The notes under the pieces were generated by a model. The model did no database searches. It had not been told where the DNA came from and worked only from the letters and a program-made list of their open reading frames with translations. A stretch of 64,000 bases of DNA from Vreelandella stevensii S18214 (GTDB taxonomy: Bacteria; Pseudomonadota; Gammaproteobacteria; Pseudomonadales; Halomonadaceae), in NCBI RefSeq assembly GCF_000275725.1, contig NZ_AJTS01000040.1, forward strand, positions 238,654 through 302,653, in the 5' to 3' direction. Shown piece after piece: positions 10,561 to 20,024 of this stretch. The first letter of the stretch is position 1. Every line of letters begins with the position of its first letter. The position numbers were made by a program, and so were the translations under genes.

Positions 10561-10594
10561 AAAAACGGCCCAGAATCATCGCTGATTCTGGGCC
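10561..10594 (-). terminator. Intrinsic terminator of the dsbA/endonuclease transcript
   Basis: A perfect 12-bp stem (10567-10578 with 10583-10594) and a TCGC loop are followed on the minus strand by GTTTTTATT. It lies 60 nt after the endonuclease-like gene and separates it from the TRAP genes. Confidence 0.85.
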
Positions 10595-10654
10595 TGACGT
10601 CATCCCTATTCACGGGATTAAACGCTTATCCATACGTCTGGGCGGCACGTCTGG

Positions 10655-11518
10655 CTATGGGCGCCCATGGGTTTGCGCGTGCTCGGCCTCTGCCAGTGCA
10701 CTGAGGCAGGCTGCGGGCAAGGGCAGGTCAACCGCGATGGGCAAGTGATCGGAAAACAGATGATCCAGCACGCGCACTTCTGCGGCTTCCAGCGTTTGGG
10801 ACAGCAGAATATGATCCAGCGCCCTACGCGGCTGCCAGGAGGGGTAGCTGAGCAGCGGCTTCACCGGATGCAGCGGCAACGACGTGCTGAAACGCTCGTG
10901 GGCATGCAGCTGATCCGGCGTACAGTTGAGGTCGCCCATCACGACCACGTGGCGCAGCGGCTGAATGATGTCGCTGAGGTAATCCAGCTGGCGTACCCGG
11001 CCACGGTGGCTCAAGGCCAGGTGGGCCACGAAGATGTGCAGGGCATCGGGGCCATCGCCATAGCGGGCATGAATCGCGCCCCGCCCTGGCAGCATCCCGG
11101 GAAGCCGGTGCTCTTCGATACGGCTCGGCCCCAGCCGCGACAGCAGCCCGTTGCTGTGCTGAGCGAACTGCCCCAGGTTGCGGTTCAGCTGCTGAAAATA
11201 GTGCGGGAATTTTGCCTGGGCGGCGAGAAACTCCACCTGGTTGACACGGCTGGAGCGAAAGCTGCCGCCATCCACCTCCTGGAGGCCCACCACATCGAAC
11301 TGCTCGAGCACGCTGCCCATCATCGCCAGGCGCTTCAAGCGCTGGGGATGCGGCAAGAAGTGTTGCCAGCTGCGGGTGAGGTAATGGTGATAGGCAGAGG
11401 TCTGGATGCCCACCTGCAGATTGAACGTCAACAGGCGCAGGTGCCCCCGCTCCAGCAAGGGAGCGGCGGGCGCCTGTGGCGAGCCCGCAGGCTCACCGGT
11501 AGTGCCGTGTTCGAGCAC
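10655..11518 (-). CDS. Endonuclease/exonuclease/phosphatase family protein
   Basis: This 287-residue protein has the metal-dependent EEP fold motifs in order: LTFNLQVG, VGLQEVDGG, HLALSHRGR, VMGDLNCTPD and a final SDHLPIAVDLPL. No signal peptide or membrane segment is seen, so substrate (nucleic acid, phospholipid or other phosphodiester) is open. The GTG at 11518 is the earliest start, two nt after the dsbA stop, so the gene is translationally coupled to dsbA. A start nearer residue 25 (before GHLRLLTFN) is possible. The dsbA/EEP pairing also occurs in pseudomonads, as I recall. Confidence 0.8.
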   Translation of the reverse strand: MLEHGTTGEPAGSPQAPAAPLLERGHLRLLTFNLQVGIQTSAYHHYLTRSWQHFLPHPQRLKRLAMMGSVLEQFDVVGLQEVDGGSFRSSRVNQVEFLAAQAKFPHYFQQLNRNLGQFAQHSNGLLSRLGPSRIEEHRLPGMLPGRGAIHARYGDGPDALHIFVAHLALSHRGRVRQLDYLSDIIQPLRHVVVMGDLNCTPDQLHAHERFSTSLPLHPVKPLLSYPSWQPRRALDHILLSQTLEAAEVRVLDHLFSDHLPIAVDLPLPAACLSALAEAEHAQTHGRP

Positions 11519-11520
11519 GG

Positions 11521-12153
11521 TTATTGAGCGCGCTCGTTACGCACTTTTTCCACTAGGGCATCGGCAATGCGAGGCATGTTCTCGAGACTGCCTGCGGTTT
11601 GTGGCGATACCACATAGCGACCATCCACCACGATGGCCGGAACCCCCATCAGGCGCATTTCACGCATGCGGCTGTTGGCCTTGTTGACATCGCTGCGTAC
11701 GCTGAAAGCGGTCAACGCCTGCTTGGCTTCTTCTTCACTGACGCCGTAGTTGGCGAAGAACTCGGCAATGTCGTCCGGGTCGGTCAGAGAGCGGCCATCC
11801 TGATGGATGGCATCGAAGAAGTCAGCATGCAGCTCTTCTTCGATACCCAGCGACTGAGCGGCGTAGAAGGCCGTGGCGTGGGTATTCCAGTCACCGCCCA
11901 TGGTGGCCGGCATGTGGATCACACTGACGTCGTCTTCCAGCGTGTCGTACCAGTCGCTGACATGCTCTTGCAACCGGTAGCAGTGCGGGCAGCCAAACCA
12001 GAACGCTTCGGTCACTTCAATTTGGCCTTCTTCCACCTGCGTGGCGACCGGAGACGCCAGCAGCGTGTAGTGCTGGCCTTCCACCAACTCCTGGGCACTG
12101 ACCGTAGCGGAAAGACCTAGACCAGCCAGGGCGACCATCAACGTTTTCAACAT
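11521..12153 (-). CDS. dsbA: Periplasmic thiol:disulfide oxidoreductase DsbA
   Basis: DsbA puts disulfides into exported proteins. The 210-residue precursor has a signal peptide ending SATVSAQ, a thioredoxin fold with active site CPHC in FWFGCPHCYRLQ, and the cis-proline loop GVPAIVVDGRYV. The ATG at 12153 follows GGAGAG and begins the signal peptide; a longer in-frame start at 12228 adds unrelated residues. It lies downstream of cytochrome c4 on the same strand. Confidence 0.93.
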   Translation of the reverse strand: MLKTLMVALAGLGLSATVSAQELVEGQHYTLLASPVATQVEEGQIEVTEAFWFGCPHCYRLQEHVSDWYDTLEDDVSVIHMPATMGGDWNTHATAFYAAQSLGIEEELHADFFDAIHQDGRSLTDPDDIAEFFANYGVSEEEAKQALTAFSVRSDVNKANSRMREMRLMGVPAIVVDGRYVVSPQTAGSLENMPRIADALVEKVRNERAQ

Positions 12154-12222
12154 AGCGAGAACTCTCCAGAATAAGCGAGCCAACAAGGGCGAGGCTAAGA
12201 CCACCGCTTGCACAGGCAGGTT

Positions 12223-12253
12223 CCCCACCCTGCCGGTTCAGCGCAGGATGGGG
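12223..12253 (-). terminator. Hairpin between cytochrome c4 and dsbA
   Basis: CCCCACCCTGC at 12223-12233 pairs with GCAGGATGGGG at 12243-12253 (one wobble) around a 9-nt loop. It starts 16 nt past the cytochrome stop. No U tract follows, so it may be a processing or weak termination site. Confidence 0.4.
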
Positions 12254-12268
12254 CACGGCATCGAGCGC

Positions 12269-12898
12269 TTAGTTCAGGCCCAATACGTAGTTCGCAACCG
12301 CTTCCATGTCACGATCGCTCATCTTGGAAGCGATATCGCCCATCAGGTTGTTGGGGCTGTTGGTACGCTCGCCTGATGCGAAGTCCTGCAGAGTGGAGAT
12401 GGTGTACTCCACGTGCTGACCCGACAGCGCCGGATAGACGGCACTGCCGATGCCGACACCGGTGGGCGTATGGCATGCGCTGCAGGCAGGAATGCCCTTG
12501 CTCATGTCGCCTGCGCGATACAGCTCTTCACCGCGGGCGAGCAGCTCGGTATCTTCATCGCTGGTTTGACCCAGGTTGGCGTCCTGACCGGCGAAGAAGG
12601 CCGCCACGTCCCAGGCGTCCTGGTCGGAGAAGTCGTCTACTTGACCTGCCATGGTGGGCACCAGGCGGTCGCCGTCACGAATGTCCATGATCTGCTTGGC
12701 CAGATAGGACATCTGCTGCCCAGCCAGGTTGGGGAAAGCGCCCGAAGGGCTGATACCCGCTTGGCCATGACAGGCGGCGCAGGTTTGTGCCATTTCGCGG
12801 CCTGCGGCCGCATCTGCATCGGCTTCATAGTCCGTTTGGGCGTGAGCGGTGCCAACGGCACCCATGGTAATTGCCAGGCTTGCCAGTAACTTTCTCAT
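12269..12898 (-). CDS. Diheme cytochrome c4
   Basis: The 209-residue precursor has a signal peptide (MRKLLASLAI to AHAQ) and two class I cytochrome c domains, each with one heme site: CAACH near residue 45 and CSACH near residue 140. Distal Met ligands fit the segments PTMAGQ and the second-half GDIASKMSDRDM. Cytochrome c4 carries electrons in the periplasm, mostly from bc1 to cbb3 or other oxidases. The ATG at 12898 gives the signal peptide; the 46 codons upstream are not signal-like. It diverges from engB, as in many gammaproteobacteria. Confidence 0.92.
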   Translation of the reverse strand: MRKLLASLAITMGAVGTAHAQTDYEADADAAAGREMAQTCAACHGQAGISPSGAFPNLAGQQMSYLAKQIMDIRDGDRLVPTMAGQVDDFSDQDAWDVAAFFAGQDANLGQTSDEDTELLARGEELYRAGDMSKGIPACSACHTPTGVGIGSAVYPALSGQHVEYTISTLQDFASGERTNSPNNLMGDIASKMSDRDMEAVANYVLGLN

Positions 12899-13203
12899 TG
12901 CTATTCCACTATGCCGTTTGATTATTGACTGGTACGCACCCTGGGCGCTGCCCAGGCTCTGCACACTACCAGGGTCAGCTCCGCCGAAACGAACAACAGG
13001 TTGTTGGTCGCTGCTGGCTAGAACGCGATGGTACACTAGCGCCCCAGGTCGCAGTTATAAACCTCATGCATTATAACGAATCACCCAAGCGGCGGGAATG
13101 CAAGTCCATGTCTGCTTTTGGGGTAATTCGTCGCGGTACCTTGGCGATCCCTGCAGGATGGCTCGATGAGCCCTCTTTCATGTCTGTTTTCAGGAACACC
13201 ATC
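12899..13203. promoter_or_regulatory. Divergent intergenic region cytochrome c4 / engB
   Basis: This 305-nt region has no convincing gene. It holds two dyads: CCTGGGC/GCCCAGG at 12940-12956 (7 bp, 3-nt loop), about 45 bp from the cytochrome start, and GTTATAA/TTATAAC at 13054-13077 (7 bp each, 10-nt spacer, centres 17 bp apart). The second has the look of a dimeric regulator site or overlapping promoter elements. No known consensus was recognised. Confidence 0.4.
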
Positions 13204-13851
13204 ATGTCTACCCTTCATGATAGCCCAGTCCCACGACTGAACTACCCTACTGCGCGATTCTTGATCAGCGCCCCCACGCTGGCCCTGTGCCCGGACGACA
13301 CCGGCGCCGAAGTGGCATTTGCCGGGCGCTCCAATGCGGGCAAGTCTAGTGCCATCAACGCGCTGACCCAGCAGAACGCGCTGGCACGCACCTCGCGCAC
13401 CCCCGGGCGCACCCAGCTGATCAACTTTTTCAGCGTGATGAACGATGAAAGTCGCCGCCTGGTCGACCTGCCCGGCTATGGCTATGCCAAAGTGCCGGAA
13501 GCGGTCAAGATCGAGTGGCAGCAGCACCTCTCCGAGTACCTGCGCGGCCGCTTCAGCCTGCGTGGCCTGGTCCTGCTCATGGACGTGCGTCACCCGCTCA
13601 CCGAATTCGACCAGATGATGCTGGAGTTCGCCGACCAGCGGGGCATGCCGGTACATATTCTGCTGACCAAGGCCGACAAGCTGAAGAAAGGGCCTGCCAG
13701 CGCGGCGCTGCAGAAGGTTCGTTCACGCCTGAAAGAGTGGGAAGACCTGGTCTCGGTACAGCTCTTCTCCTCCCTCAAGCGTCAGGGCGTGGACACGCTT
13801 TCCCAGACCCTGGACCGCTGGCTGCACACGCCCGAAGAAACCGAACACTGA
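13204..13851 (+). CDS. engB: Ribosome biogenesis GTP-binding protein EngB (YihA/YsxC)
   Basis: The 215-residue GTPase has G1 [10 protein letters not shown]2 [15 protein letters not shown]3 [11 protein letters not shown]4 LTKADKL and G5 near LFSSLK. It works in large-subunit ribosome assembly. The ATG at 13204 follows AGGAAC by nine nt and fits the family length; earlier in-frame starts would add up to 93 unrelated residues. It converges on the yigB gene, 19 nt away. Confidence 0.93.
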   Translation: MSTLHDSPVPRLNYPTARFLISAPTLALCPDDTGAEVAFAGRSNAGKSSAINALTQQNALARTSRTPGRTQLINFFSVMNDESRRLVDLPGYGYAKVPEAVKIEWQQHLSEYLRGRFSLRGLVLLMDVRHPLTEFDQMMLEFADQRGMPVHILLTKADKLKKGPASAALQKVRSRLKEWEDLVSVQLFSSLKRQGVDTLSQTLDRWLHTPEETEH

Positions 13852-13870
13852 GCGTGCGTCAGGTGCGTCT

Positions 13871-14608
13871 TCAGCGGCGCTGCTCCAGCCATGCAATCAG
13901 CGTTGGCAACTCCTTCACGTGGGCAATGCGATGCACTCGGGTGGGCAGCGCCTGATCGCCACGTTCGGCCACCCAGGCCGCGTGCATGCCTAACTGCTGC
14001 GCGGGCAGCACATCCTCTTGCCACGAATCGCCCACATGCATGGCCCGGGCAGGCACGGTCGCGAGCCGTTCGAGCGCGGTCAAAAACGGCTTGGGGTCCG
14101 GCTTGGGGGCGAGCAACTCACCGGCCGCAATCGCTATGGGAAAGTGGGCGGCCAGCGGCTGGCGCTTGAGATGAATGTTGCCGTTGGTGATGGCAGCCAG
14201 CCGATAGCGCTGGGCCAGCGCGGCCAGCAAGCCATCCGCCTCCGGGTGAGGCGTGACCTGCACCCGTAGACGGTGAAACTCGTTCATCGCGGCGGCGGCC
14301 CACAGCAGCGCCGCGCTGCGCGGTAGCCCGCTGGCCTCCAGCTGCGCTTCCAGCGCCCGTAGCCGCAGCCAGGTAAAGTCGCCGCGACGCTCGGGCACTT
14401 GGCTGGCCCACTGCTGACGGCGCTGCAGGTAGTCTGCCACGCCTGTATCGTAGTCCAGTGCCAGCGGCGGTTCCTGGCGGGCCGCTCGCCAGGCCGCCAG
14501 CGCCGTCAATAACCAGCGGTAGTGGCCCTCTTCGGTGGTGAGCATGACGCCGTGGTTGTCCCACAGGGTGTCGTCCAGATCAAAGGTGATGGCATCTAAC
14601 GTGACCAT
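13871..14608 (-). CDS. yigB: HAD-family phosphatase, YigB-like
   Basis: The 245-residue protein has the HAD nucleophile motif FDLDDTLWDN at the N-terminus, motif II TNGN and motif III/IV GDSWQEDVLPAQQLGMHAAWV. E. coli YigB acts on FMN and the riboflavin precursor 5-amino-6-(5-phosphoribitylamino)uracil. Its position directly after xerC (15 nt gap) is the same as in E. coli and Pseudomonas, which supports the orthology. Substrate is inferred from family. Confidence 0.85.
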   Translation of the reverse strand: MVTLDAITFDLDDTLWDNHGVMLTTEEGHYRWLLTALAAWRAARQEPPLALDYDTGVADYLQRRQQWASQVPERRGDFTWLRLRALEAQLEASGLPRSAALLWAAAAMNEFHRLRVQVTPHPEADGLLAALAQRYRLAAITNGNIHLKRQPLAAHFPIAIAAGELLAPKPDPKPFLTALERLATVPARAMHVGDSWQEDVLPAQQLGMHAAWVAERGDQALPTRVHRIAHVKELPTLIAWLEQRR

Positions 14609-14623
14609 GTTTCGATTCTCGCC

Positions 14624-15538
14624 TCAACTTTCACTCTCGCGGGAACGCCGTTTGGCGCGTGGGTGGGCAGCATCGTAGCTCTCGGCCAGGTGCTGCCAGT
14701 CCAGCCGCGTGTAGACTTGGGTAGTCGATAGATTGGCATGCCCCAGCAGCTCCTGTACGGCCCGCAGGTCCTGACTGGACTCCAGCAGATGGCTGGCAAA
14801 CGAGTGGCGCAGACGGTGGGGGTGAAGATGCTCTGGCAGGCCACGCAGTACCGACAGCTGGGCCAGTCGCTTTTGGATGCCGCGATGCCCTAGACGTCGC
14901 CCGCGCAGGCCGACGAACAGTGCCTGCTCTTCACTGGCAGCCAACCCGTCACGGCAGCCCAACCAGGCTTCCAGCGCCTGCCGAGCCCGGGCTCCCACCG
15001 GCACCTGGCGGGGCTTGCTGCCCTTACCCATGACCCGCACGTGGTGGCCCGCCAAGTGAGCGACATCCAGCGCAGCCAGCTCGGCCAGACGCAGCCCGCT
15101 GGAGTAAAACAGCTCCAGCATGGCCTGATCCCGCAGCGCCAGCGGCGTGCCATCATGGGGCGTATCCAGAAAGCGAGCCAACGCATCGACATCCAGCGGC
15201 CGGGGCAAGTGGCTGGGCTGCTTGGGAGTGCGCAGCAGCGCCACGGGGTTGTCCGCCCGTACCTGGCGCTCCACCAGCGCATCGGCAAACCGGGAGAGCG
15301 CCGCCCGGCGGCGCGCCAGGCTGCGGGGCGCCAGGCCACGGCTGCGCTCGGCCCCCAGGAAGGCCCGCGCCAGCGCCGTGTCCCAGCCATGGGGCTGAGT
15401 GACGCCGCGCTGCAGGGCAAACTGGCAGAACGCGTTCAGATCCTGCCGATACGCAGCCACCGTCGCCGGGCTGGCATGGCTGGCCAGATGGGCCAGATAG
15501 CCCTCTATCGCCTGCGCCAGCGGAGAGTCACTCTCCAT
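14624..15538 (-). CDS. xerC: Tyrosine site-specific recombinase XerC
   Basis: XerC with XerD resolves chromosome dimers at dif. The 304-residue protein has an N-terminal SAM-like domain (YLAHLASHASPATVAAYRQD) and a catalytic domain with the expected residues: Arg in SSGLRLAEL, His/Arg in HRLRHSFASHLLE, His in LLGHANLST and the Tyr nucleophile in QVYTRLD. The ATG at 15538 fits the family N-terminus and overlaps the end of the DUF484 gene by 11 nt, so translation is coupled. Its place after dapF-DUF484 and before yigB is the classical xerC location. Confidence 0.95.
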   Translation of the reverse strand: MESDSPLAQAIEGYLAHLASHASPATVAAYRQDLNAFCQFALQRGVTQPHGWDTALARAFLGAERSRGLAPRSLARRRAALSRFADALVERQVRADNPVALLRTPKQPSHLPRPLDVDALARFLDTPHDGTPLALRDQAMLELFYSSGLRLAELAALDVAHLAGHHVRVMGKGSKPRQVPVGARARQALEAWLGCRDGLAASEEQALFVGLRGRRLGHRGIQKRLAQLSVLRGLPEHLHPHRLRHSFASHLLESSQDLRAVQELLGHANLSTTQVYTRLDWQHLAESYDAAHPRAKRRSRESES

Positions 15539-16256
15539 GGGGTACCGAACCCAGCGGCCCCAAGCGCAGCAACAGCCGAGCAACGATATCCCCCAGATAC
15601 TCGGTAAACAGCGTATCCATGCTGGCGCGGTAGCACTCGGGGTCGGGGCTGGCGAGCAGCAGATAGCCCAGGGATTCGCCTGCGGAAAGCCGCGTAATCG
15701 CACAAGAGCCCGCCTTGCGCGGGGGCTTGGCATGGGGCAGCAGACACTTCCAGTCGCTGACGCTGAGCTTGGCGCAGCGGCTGGTGCGACCATCCAGCAA
15801 CGCCGCCAGGCGGGCACCGGCGTGCTGGTCCAGCACATGCCGGGGCGCTTGCGGCGGCGCGGGCTCTGCGTCACTCAAGGAGGCCGGGCACCACAGCGCC
15901 ATGGCGGGCGTCTGGAAACGCTCGCTCAATTGGGTCGCCAGCGCTTGCGCCAAGGCATCGCGGTCTTCTGCTTCTACCAGGCTGAGCAGCGTTTCGCGCA
16001 GGCGGCGGTACTGGGCCTCGTTATGGCGGGCGGTTTCCAGCAGGTGCTCCAGGCGGCCCTCCGCCGTTTCGGCCCGCTGGCGCAGGTCGATGACCAGCCG
16101 TTCGAGCAGCGACACCGCTCCCTCGATATGCGGATGCGGGACTTTCAGCTGTTGCAGCAGCCCTTCACGACCGATGAAAAAATCGGGATGGCGGGCCAGC
16201 CAGAACGCGACCTGGTCCGGGTCCAGCGTTTTACGCGGCTCAGGGGCTTGAGACAT
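15528..16256 (-). CDS. DUF484 family protein
   Basis: This 242-residue protein is the DUF484 member always found between dapF and xerC. It begins with a segment carrying FWLARHPDFF, then a helical coiled region around RLVIDLRQRAETAEGRLEHLL and a GAF-like C-terminal half (GSCAITRLSAGESLGYLLLASPD). Function is not established. It has 16 nt to dapF upstream and overlaps xerC downstream. Confidence 0.85.
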   Translation of the reverse strand: MSQAPEPRKTLDPDQVAFWLARHPDFFIGREGLLQQLKVPHPHIEGAVSLLERLVIDLRQRAETAEGRLEHLLETARHNEAQYRRLRETLLSLVEAEDRDALAQALATQLSERFQTPAMALWCPASLSDAEPAPPQAPRHVLDQHAGARLAALLDGRTSRCAKLSVSDWKCLLPHAKPPRKAGSCAITRLSAGESLGYLLLASPDPECYRASMDTLFTEYLGDIVARLLLRLGPLGSVPHGE

Positions 16257-16272
16257 CGCCGTTCTCCTCGAA

Positions 16273-17106
16273 TCAGTTGAGTGATACCCGACCGTCGAAC
16301 ACTCGGGTAGCGGGCCCCACCATGACCAGCGAGGCTTCTGGGCCAGGCCACTCGATACTCAGCTGGCCACCCGGCAGGGAGACCTTGACCGGGCTCTTCA
16401 GCAGCCCCTGACGAATGCCACTGGCCACCGCCGCACAGGCCCCGGTCCCGCAGGCCAGCGTTTCCCCGCTGCCTCGCTCGAAGACCCGCAGGCGAATCTC
16501 GTTGGGCGACACGACCTGCATGAAGCCCACGTTGACGCGCTTGGGAAAGCGAGGATGCGACTCCAGCAGCGGACCCAGCCGTTCGACGGGCGCACGCTCG
16601 ACATCCTCGACCTGGAGCACGGCATGGGGGTTCCCCATGGAAACCACTCCAAGGGAGAGCGTTTCACCGTCTACCTCCACCTCGTGGAGAGGCTGGTCGC
16701 CGGTGGCTTCGAAGGGCAGCGTGGCCGGATTGAAGCGCGGCGCGCCCATGTCCACCCGCACCATGCCATCGTGCTGGACGTTGAGTACCAGCGGGCCGCC
16801 AGCGGTCTCCACGTGAATTTCGTGCTTGTGGGTCAGGCGCTGGTCACGCACGAAGCGGGCAAAGCAGCGCGCTCCGTTACCGCAGTTTTCCACCTCGCTA
16901 CCGTCGGCGTTGTAGATACGATAACGAAAGTCCATGTCCGGGTCGCGCGGGGGTTCGACGATCAGCAGTTGATCAAAACCGATACCAAAGCGCCGATCCG
17001 CCAACTGGCGGATCTGCTCGTCGCGCAGGCGGGCACGCTGGGTGACCAGATCGATCACCATGAAGTCGTTGCCCAGCCCGTGCATCTTGGTGAAGTGCAG
17101 CAGCAT
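16273..17106 (-). CDS. dapF: Diaminopimelate epimerase
   Basis: DapF interconverts LL- and meso-diaminopimelate for lysine and peptidoglycan synthesis. The 277-residue protein has both catalytic cysteines in their usual settings, [13 protein letters not shown] and [10 protein letters not shown]. The ATG at 17106 ([15 protein letters not shown]) fits the family start and overlaps the lysA stop by one base (TGATG). The longer in-frame ATG at 17145 lies within lysA and is rejected. Confidence 0.95.
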   Translation of the reverse strand: MLLHFTKMHGLGNDFMVIDLVTQRARLRDEQIRQLADRRFGIGFDQLLIVEPPRDPDMDFRYRIYNADGSEVENCGNGARCFARFVRDQRLTHKHEIHVETAGGPLVLNVQHDGMVRVDMGAPRFNPATLPFEATGDQPLHEVEVDGETLSLGVVSMGNPHAVLQVEDVERAPVERLGPLLESHPRFPKRVNVGFMQVVSPNEIRLRVFERGSGETLACGTGACAAVASGIRQGLLKSPVKVSLPGGQLSIEWPGPEASLVMVGPATRVFDGRVSLN

Positions 17107-18377
17107 CAGCGCGCCCCTTCCGGCAGCAGCGCTTCGCCCGCCCACAGGCTTTCCAGACTTTCCCGCGCACGCACCACGTGGTAGCGGTCACCGTCCACCA
17201 TCACTTCCGGCGGGCGTGGGCGGCTGTTGTAGTTCGAGGCCATCACGAAACCGTAAGCGCCCGCAGAGCGCACCGCCAGCAGGTCGCCTTCGGCAATCGC
17301 CAGTTCCCGCTCCTTGCCCAGGAAGTCGCCGGTTTCACACACCGGGCCGACCACGTCGTAGGTAGCCGGCTCACGGGGCGTGCGGGTATCCACCGGCACG
17401 ATGGCCTGCCACGCCTGATACAGCGCCGGGCGAATCAGGTCGTTCATGGCCGCATCGACGATGGCAAAGTTCTTGGTTTCACCAGGCTTCAGGAACTCCA
17501 CCCGAGTGAGCATCAGGCCCGCGTTGGCCGCAATGGAACGGCCCGGCTCGAACAGTAGCGTCAGGGTCTCGCCGCCTTCCCAGCGGGAGAGGCGCGCCAG
17601 CAGCTGGCTGGCGTAGTCGAAGGGCTGGGGCGGCTTCTCGTCGCGGTAAGGCACGCCCAGGCCACCTCCCAGGTCCAGGTGGTCGATCTCGATACCCTGC
17701 TCGCGCAGGCGCTCCATCAGCAGCAGCAGGCGCTCCAGGGCATCCAGGAACGGGGCGGTTTCGGTCAGCTGTGAGCCGATATGGCAATCCAGCCCCGTCA
17801 CGCGCAAATGGGGCAGGCTGGCAGCCAGTTGATACACGTCCAGCGCATCATCGACGGGAATGCCGAACTTGTTGTCCTTCAAGCCGGTCGAGATGTACGG
17901 GTGGGTACCCGCATCGACATCCGGATTGACGCGCAGCGAGACCGGGGCGATTTTCCCCAGCTCACCCGCCACGGCGTTCAGGCGCTCCAGCTCCGGGCGC
18001 GACTCGACGTTGAAGCACTTGATCCCGACTTCAAGGGCCCGAGCCATTTCATGGGGCTGCTTGGCCACGCCGGAGAACACCACCTTGGCGGGGTCGCCTC
18101 CCGCCTTGAGCACCCGCTCCAGCTCACCCACCGAGACGATATCGAACCCGGCACCCAGACGTGCCAGCAGGCCCAGTACCGCCAGGTTGGAATTGGCTTT
18201 CACCGCATAGCAGATCAGGTGCGGATGGCCGCCCAGCGCTTCGGTGTAGGCCCGGAAGTGGCGTTCCAGGGTGGCTTTGGAGTAGACGTAACAGGGCGTG
18301 CCCAGTTCGGCGGCCAGCGTCGTCAGCGGCACGTCTTCGGCATAGAGCACGCCATCGCGATAGTTAAAGTGATCCAT
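17106..18377 (-). CDS. lysA: Diaminopimelate decarboxylase
   Basis: LysA makes L-lysine from meso-diaminopimelate using PLP. The 423-residue protein has the PLP lysine in CYAVKANSN, the Gly-rich phosphate loop [20 protein letters not shown] and the C-terminal CETGDFLG. It sits in an overlapping chain: its ATG shares a base with the lptM stop (TAATG) and its stop shares a base with the dapF start. Confidence 0.95.
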   Translation of the reverse strand: MDHFNYRDGVLYAEDVPLTTLAAELGTPCYVYSKATLERHFRAYTEALGGHPHLICYAVKANSNLAVLGLLARLGAGFDIVSVGELERVLKAGGDPAKVVFSGVAKQPHEMARALEVGIKCFNVESRPELERLNAVAGELGKIAPVSLRVNPDVDAGTHPYISTGLKDNKFGIPVDDALDVYQLAASLPHLRVTGLDCHIGSQLTETAPFLDALERLLLLMERLREQGIEIDHLDLGGGLGVPYRDEKPPQPFDYASQLLARLSRWEGGETLTLLFEPGRSIAANAGLMLTRVEFLKPGETKNFAIVDAAMNDLIRPALYQAWQAIVPVDTRTPREPATYDVVGPVCETGDFLGKERELAIAEGDLLAVRSAGAYGFVMASNYNSRPRPPEVMVDGDRYHVVRARESLESLWAGEALLPEGAR

Positions 18378-18502
18378 TACCCCTCCTGCTCGGCGGCCGA
18401 ATCGGATGTATCGTCAGGCAAGTAGAGCGGCCCTTTCTGGCCGCAGCCCACCAGCAGCAGCGCCACCAGCAGCAGCGCGCCCAAGGCACTGGCAACGCGC
18501 AT
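18377..18502 (-). CDS. lptM: LptM/YifL-type small lipoprotein
   Basis: This 41-residue lipoprotein starts [12 protein letters not shown], has lipobox LVGC with Cys20 as the lipidated residue and then the family signature GQKGPLYLPDD. LptM in E. coli helps mature the LptD/LptE lipopolysaccharide translocon. The ATG at 18502 overlaps the argH stop (ATGA); a second ATG one codon earlier at 18505 is equally possible. Its TAA overlaps the lysA ATG. Small lipoproteins of this family commonly precede lysA. Confidence 0.9.
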   Translation of the reverse strand: MRVASALGALLLVALLLVGCGQKGPLYLPDDTSDSAAEQEG

Positions 18503-19905
18503 CATGAGGCACCCTGGAGCGCTTTCAGCGCGTCACGGGCACGGCTGGCGGCGGCACGCACCTGGTCCGGTGCCGTGCCACCAATGTGATTACGCGCCGC
18601 CACCGAGCCCTCCAGTGTCAGCACCTCGAAAACGTCCTGCTCGATGATCGCGGAGAACTGCTGCAGCTCTTCCAGCGTCATTTCCGAGAGGTCTTTCTTG
18701 CTCTTCAGGCCGTAGGCCACGGAGAGGCCGACAATTTCGTGAGCATCACGGAAAGCCACGCCCTTGCGTACCAGATAGTCGGCCAGGTCGGTGGCAGTCG
18801 AGAATCCACGCCGCGCAGCCTCGTACATGCTGTCTTTCTTCGGCTCGATGGCGGGCACCATGTCGGCAAAGGCTTTCAGACAGTCGCGCACGGTATCGAC
18901 GGCATCGAACAGCGGCTCCTTGTCTTCCTGGTTATCCTTGTTGTAGGCCAGCGGCTGGGACTTCATCAGCGTCAACAGCGCCATCAGGTGGCCATACACG
19001 CGGCCTGTCTTGCCACGCACCAGCTCGGGCACGTCGGGGTTTTTCTTCTGCGGCATGATCGAGGAGCCGGTGCAGAAGCGGTCAGGCAGATCGATGAAAT
19101 TGAACTGCGCGCTGGTCCACAGCACCAGCTCTTCGCTCATGCGCGAGAGGTGCATCAGCAGGATACTGGCGAAGCTGGTGAATTCGATGGCAAAGTCGCG
19201 ATCCGACACGGCATCCAGCGAGTTTTCCGATGGGCGCTCGAAGCCCAGCAGCTCGGCGGTCACGTGGCGGTCGATGGGGTACGTGGTGCCCGCCAACGCT
19301 GCCGAACCCAGCGGCATCACGTTGACCCGCTTGCGGCAATCCAGCAGGCGCTCGTGATCGCGGGCCAGCATTTCCTGCCAGGCCAGCAGGTGGTGGCCGA
19401 AAGTGACCGGCTGTGCCGTCTGCAGGTGGGTAAAGCCAGGCATGATGGTATCGGCTTCCCGCTCGGCCAGCGTGATCATGCCATCGCGCAGCCTTGTCAG
19501 TTCGGCCTCGATCACATCGATTTCATCACGCATGAACAGGCGAATATCGGTGGCCACCTGGTCGTTGCGCGAACGGCCAGTGTGCAGCTTCTTGCCAGTG
19601 ATGCCGATCTTGTCGGTCAGCCGCGCTTCGATGTTCATGTGCACGTCTTCCAACGGCACCGACCACTGGAACTCGCCGCGCTCGATCTCGCCCTGAATCT
19701 CGGTCAGGCCATTGATGATGGCGTCACGCTCGTCCTCGGTGAGTACCCCCACCCGCGCCAGCATGGTGGCGTGGGCAATCGAGCCCTGAATATCCTGGCG
19801 CGCCAAGCGCTGGTCGAAATTCACAGACGCGGTGAAGCGTGCGACAAAGGCATCGGTAGGCTCGCTGAAGCGGCCGCCCCAGGACTGATTCGTAGCTTGG
19901 CTCAT
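18502..19905 (-). CDS. argH: Argininosuccinate lyase
   Basis: ArgH splits argininosuccinate to arginine and fumarate, the last arginine step. The 467-residue protein has the fumarase/aspartase superfamily signature [12 protein letters not shown] and the N-terminal [13 protein letters not shown]. It is full length. It leads a compact minus-strand operon continuing through lptM, lysA, dapF, DUF484, xerC and yigB, each gene overlapping or within 16 nt of the next. Confidence 0.96.
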   Translation of the reverse strand: MSQATNQSWGGRFSEPTDAFVARFTASVNFDQRLARQDIQGSIAHATMLARVGVLTEDERDAIINGLTEIQGEIERGEFQWSVPLEDVHMNIEARLTDKIGITGKKLHTGRSRNDQVATDIRLFMRDEIDVIEAELTRLRDGMITLAEREADTIMPGFTHLQTAQPVTFGHHLLAWQEMLARDHERLLDCRKRVNVMPLGSAALAGTTYPIDRHVTAELLGFERPSENSLDAVSDRDFAIEFTSFASILLMHLSRMSEELVLWTSAQFNFIDLPDRFCTGSSIMPQKKNPDVPELVRGKTGRVYGHLMALLTLMKSQPLAYNKDNQEDKEPLFDAVDTVRDCLKAFADMVPAIEPKKDSMYEAARRGFSTATDLADYLVRKGVAFRDAHEIVGLSVAYGLKSKKDLSEMTLEELQQFSAIIEQDVFEVLTLEGSVAARNHIGGTAPDQVRAAASRARDALKALQGAS

Positions 19906-20024
19906 CGGTGATATATCCTGCTGACAAAACTAAAGGAGTCGTTACCGGAAAGTGTACCAGAGTCACCCCGCCGAGCGGCACGCCGTTTTAGCACTCTGCT
20001 CAGTGTGCTCGGCAGCCCTCACCT

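Noticed and set aside
18586-19911. Long plus-strand open frame (441 codons) opposite argH
   Set aside because: It is a shadow of the high-G+C argH gene: composition is His/Gln/Arg-rich without domains, and there is no ribosome site.
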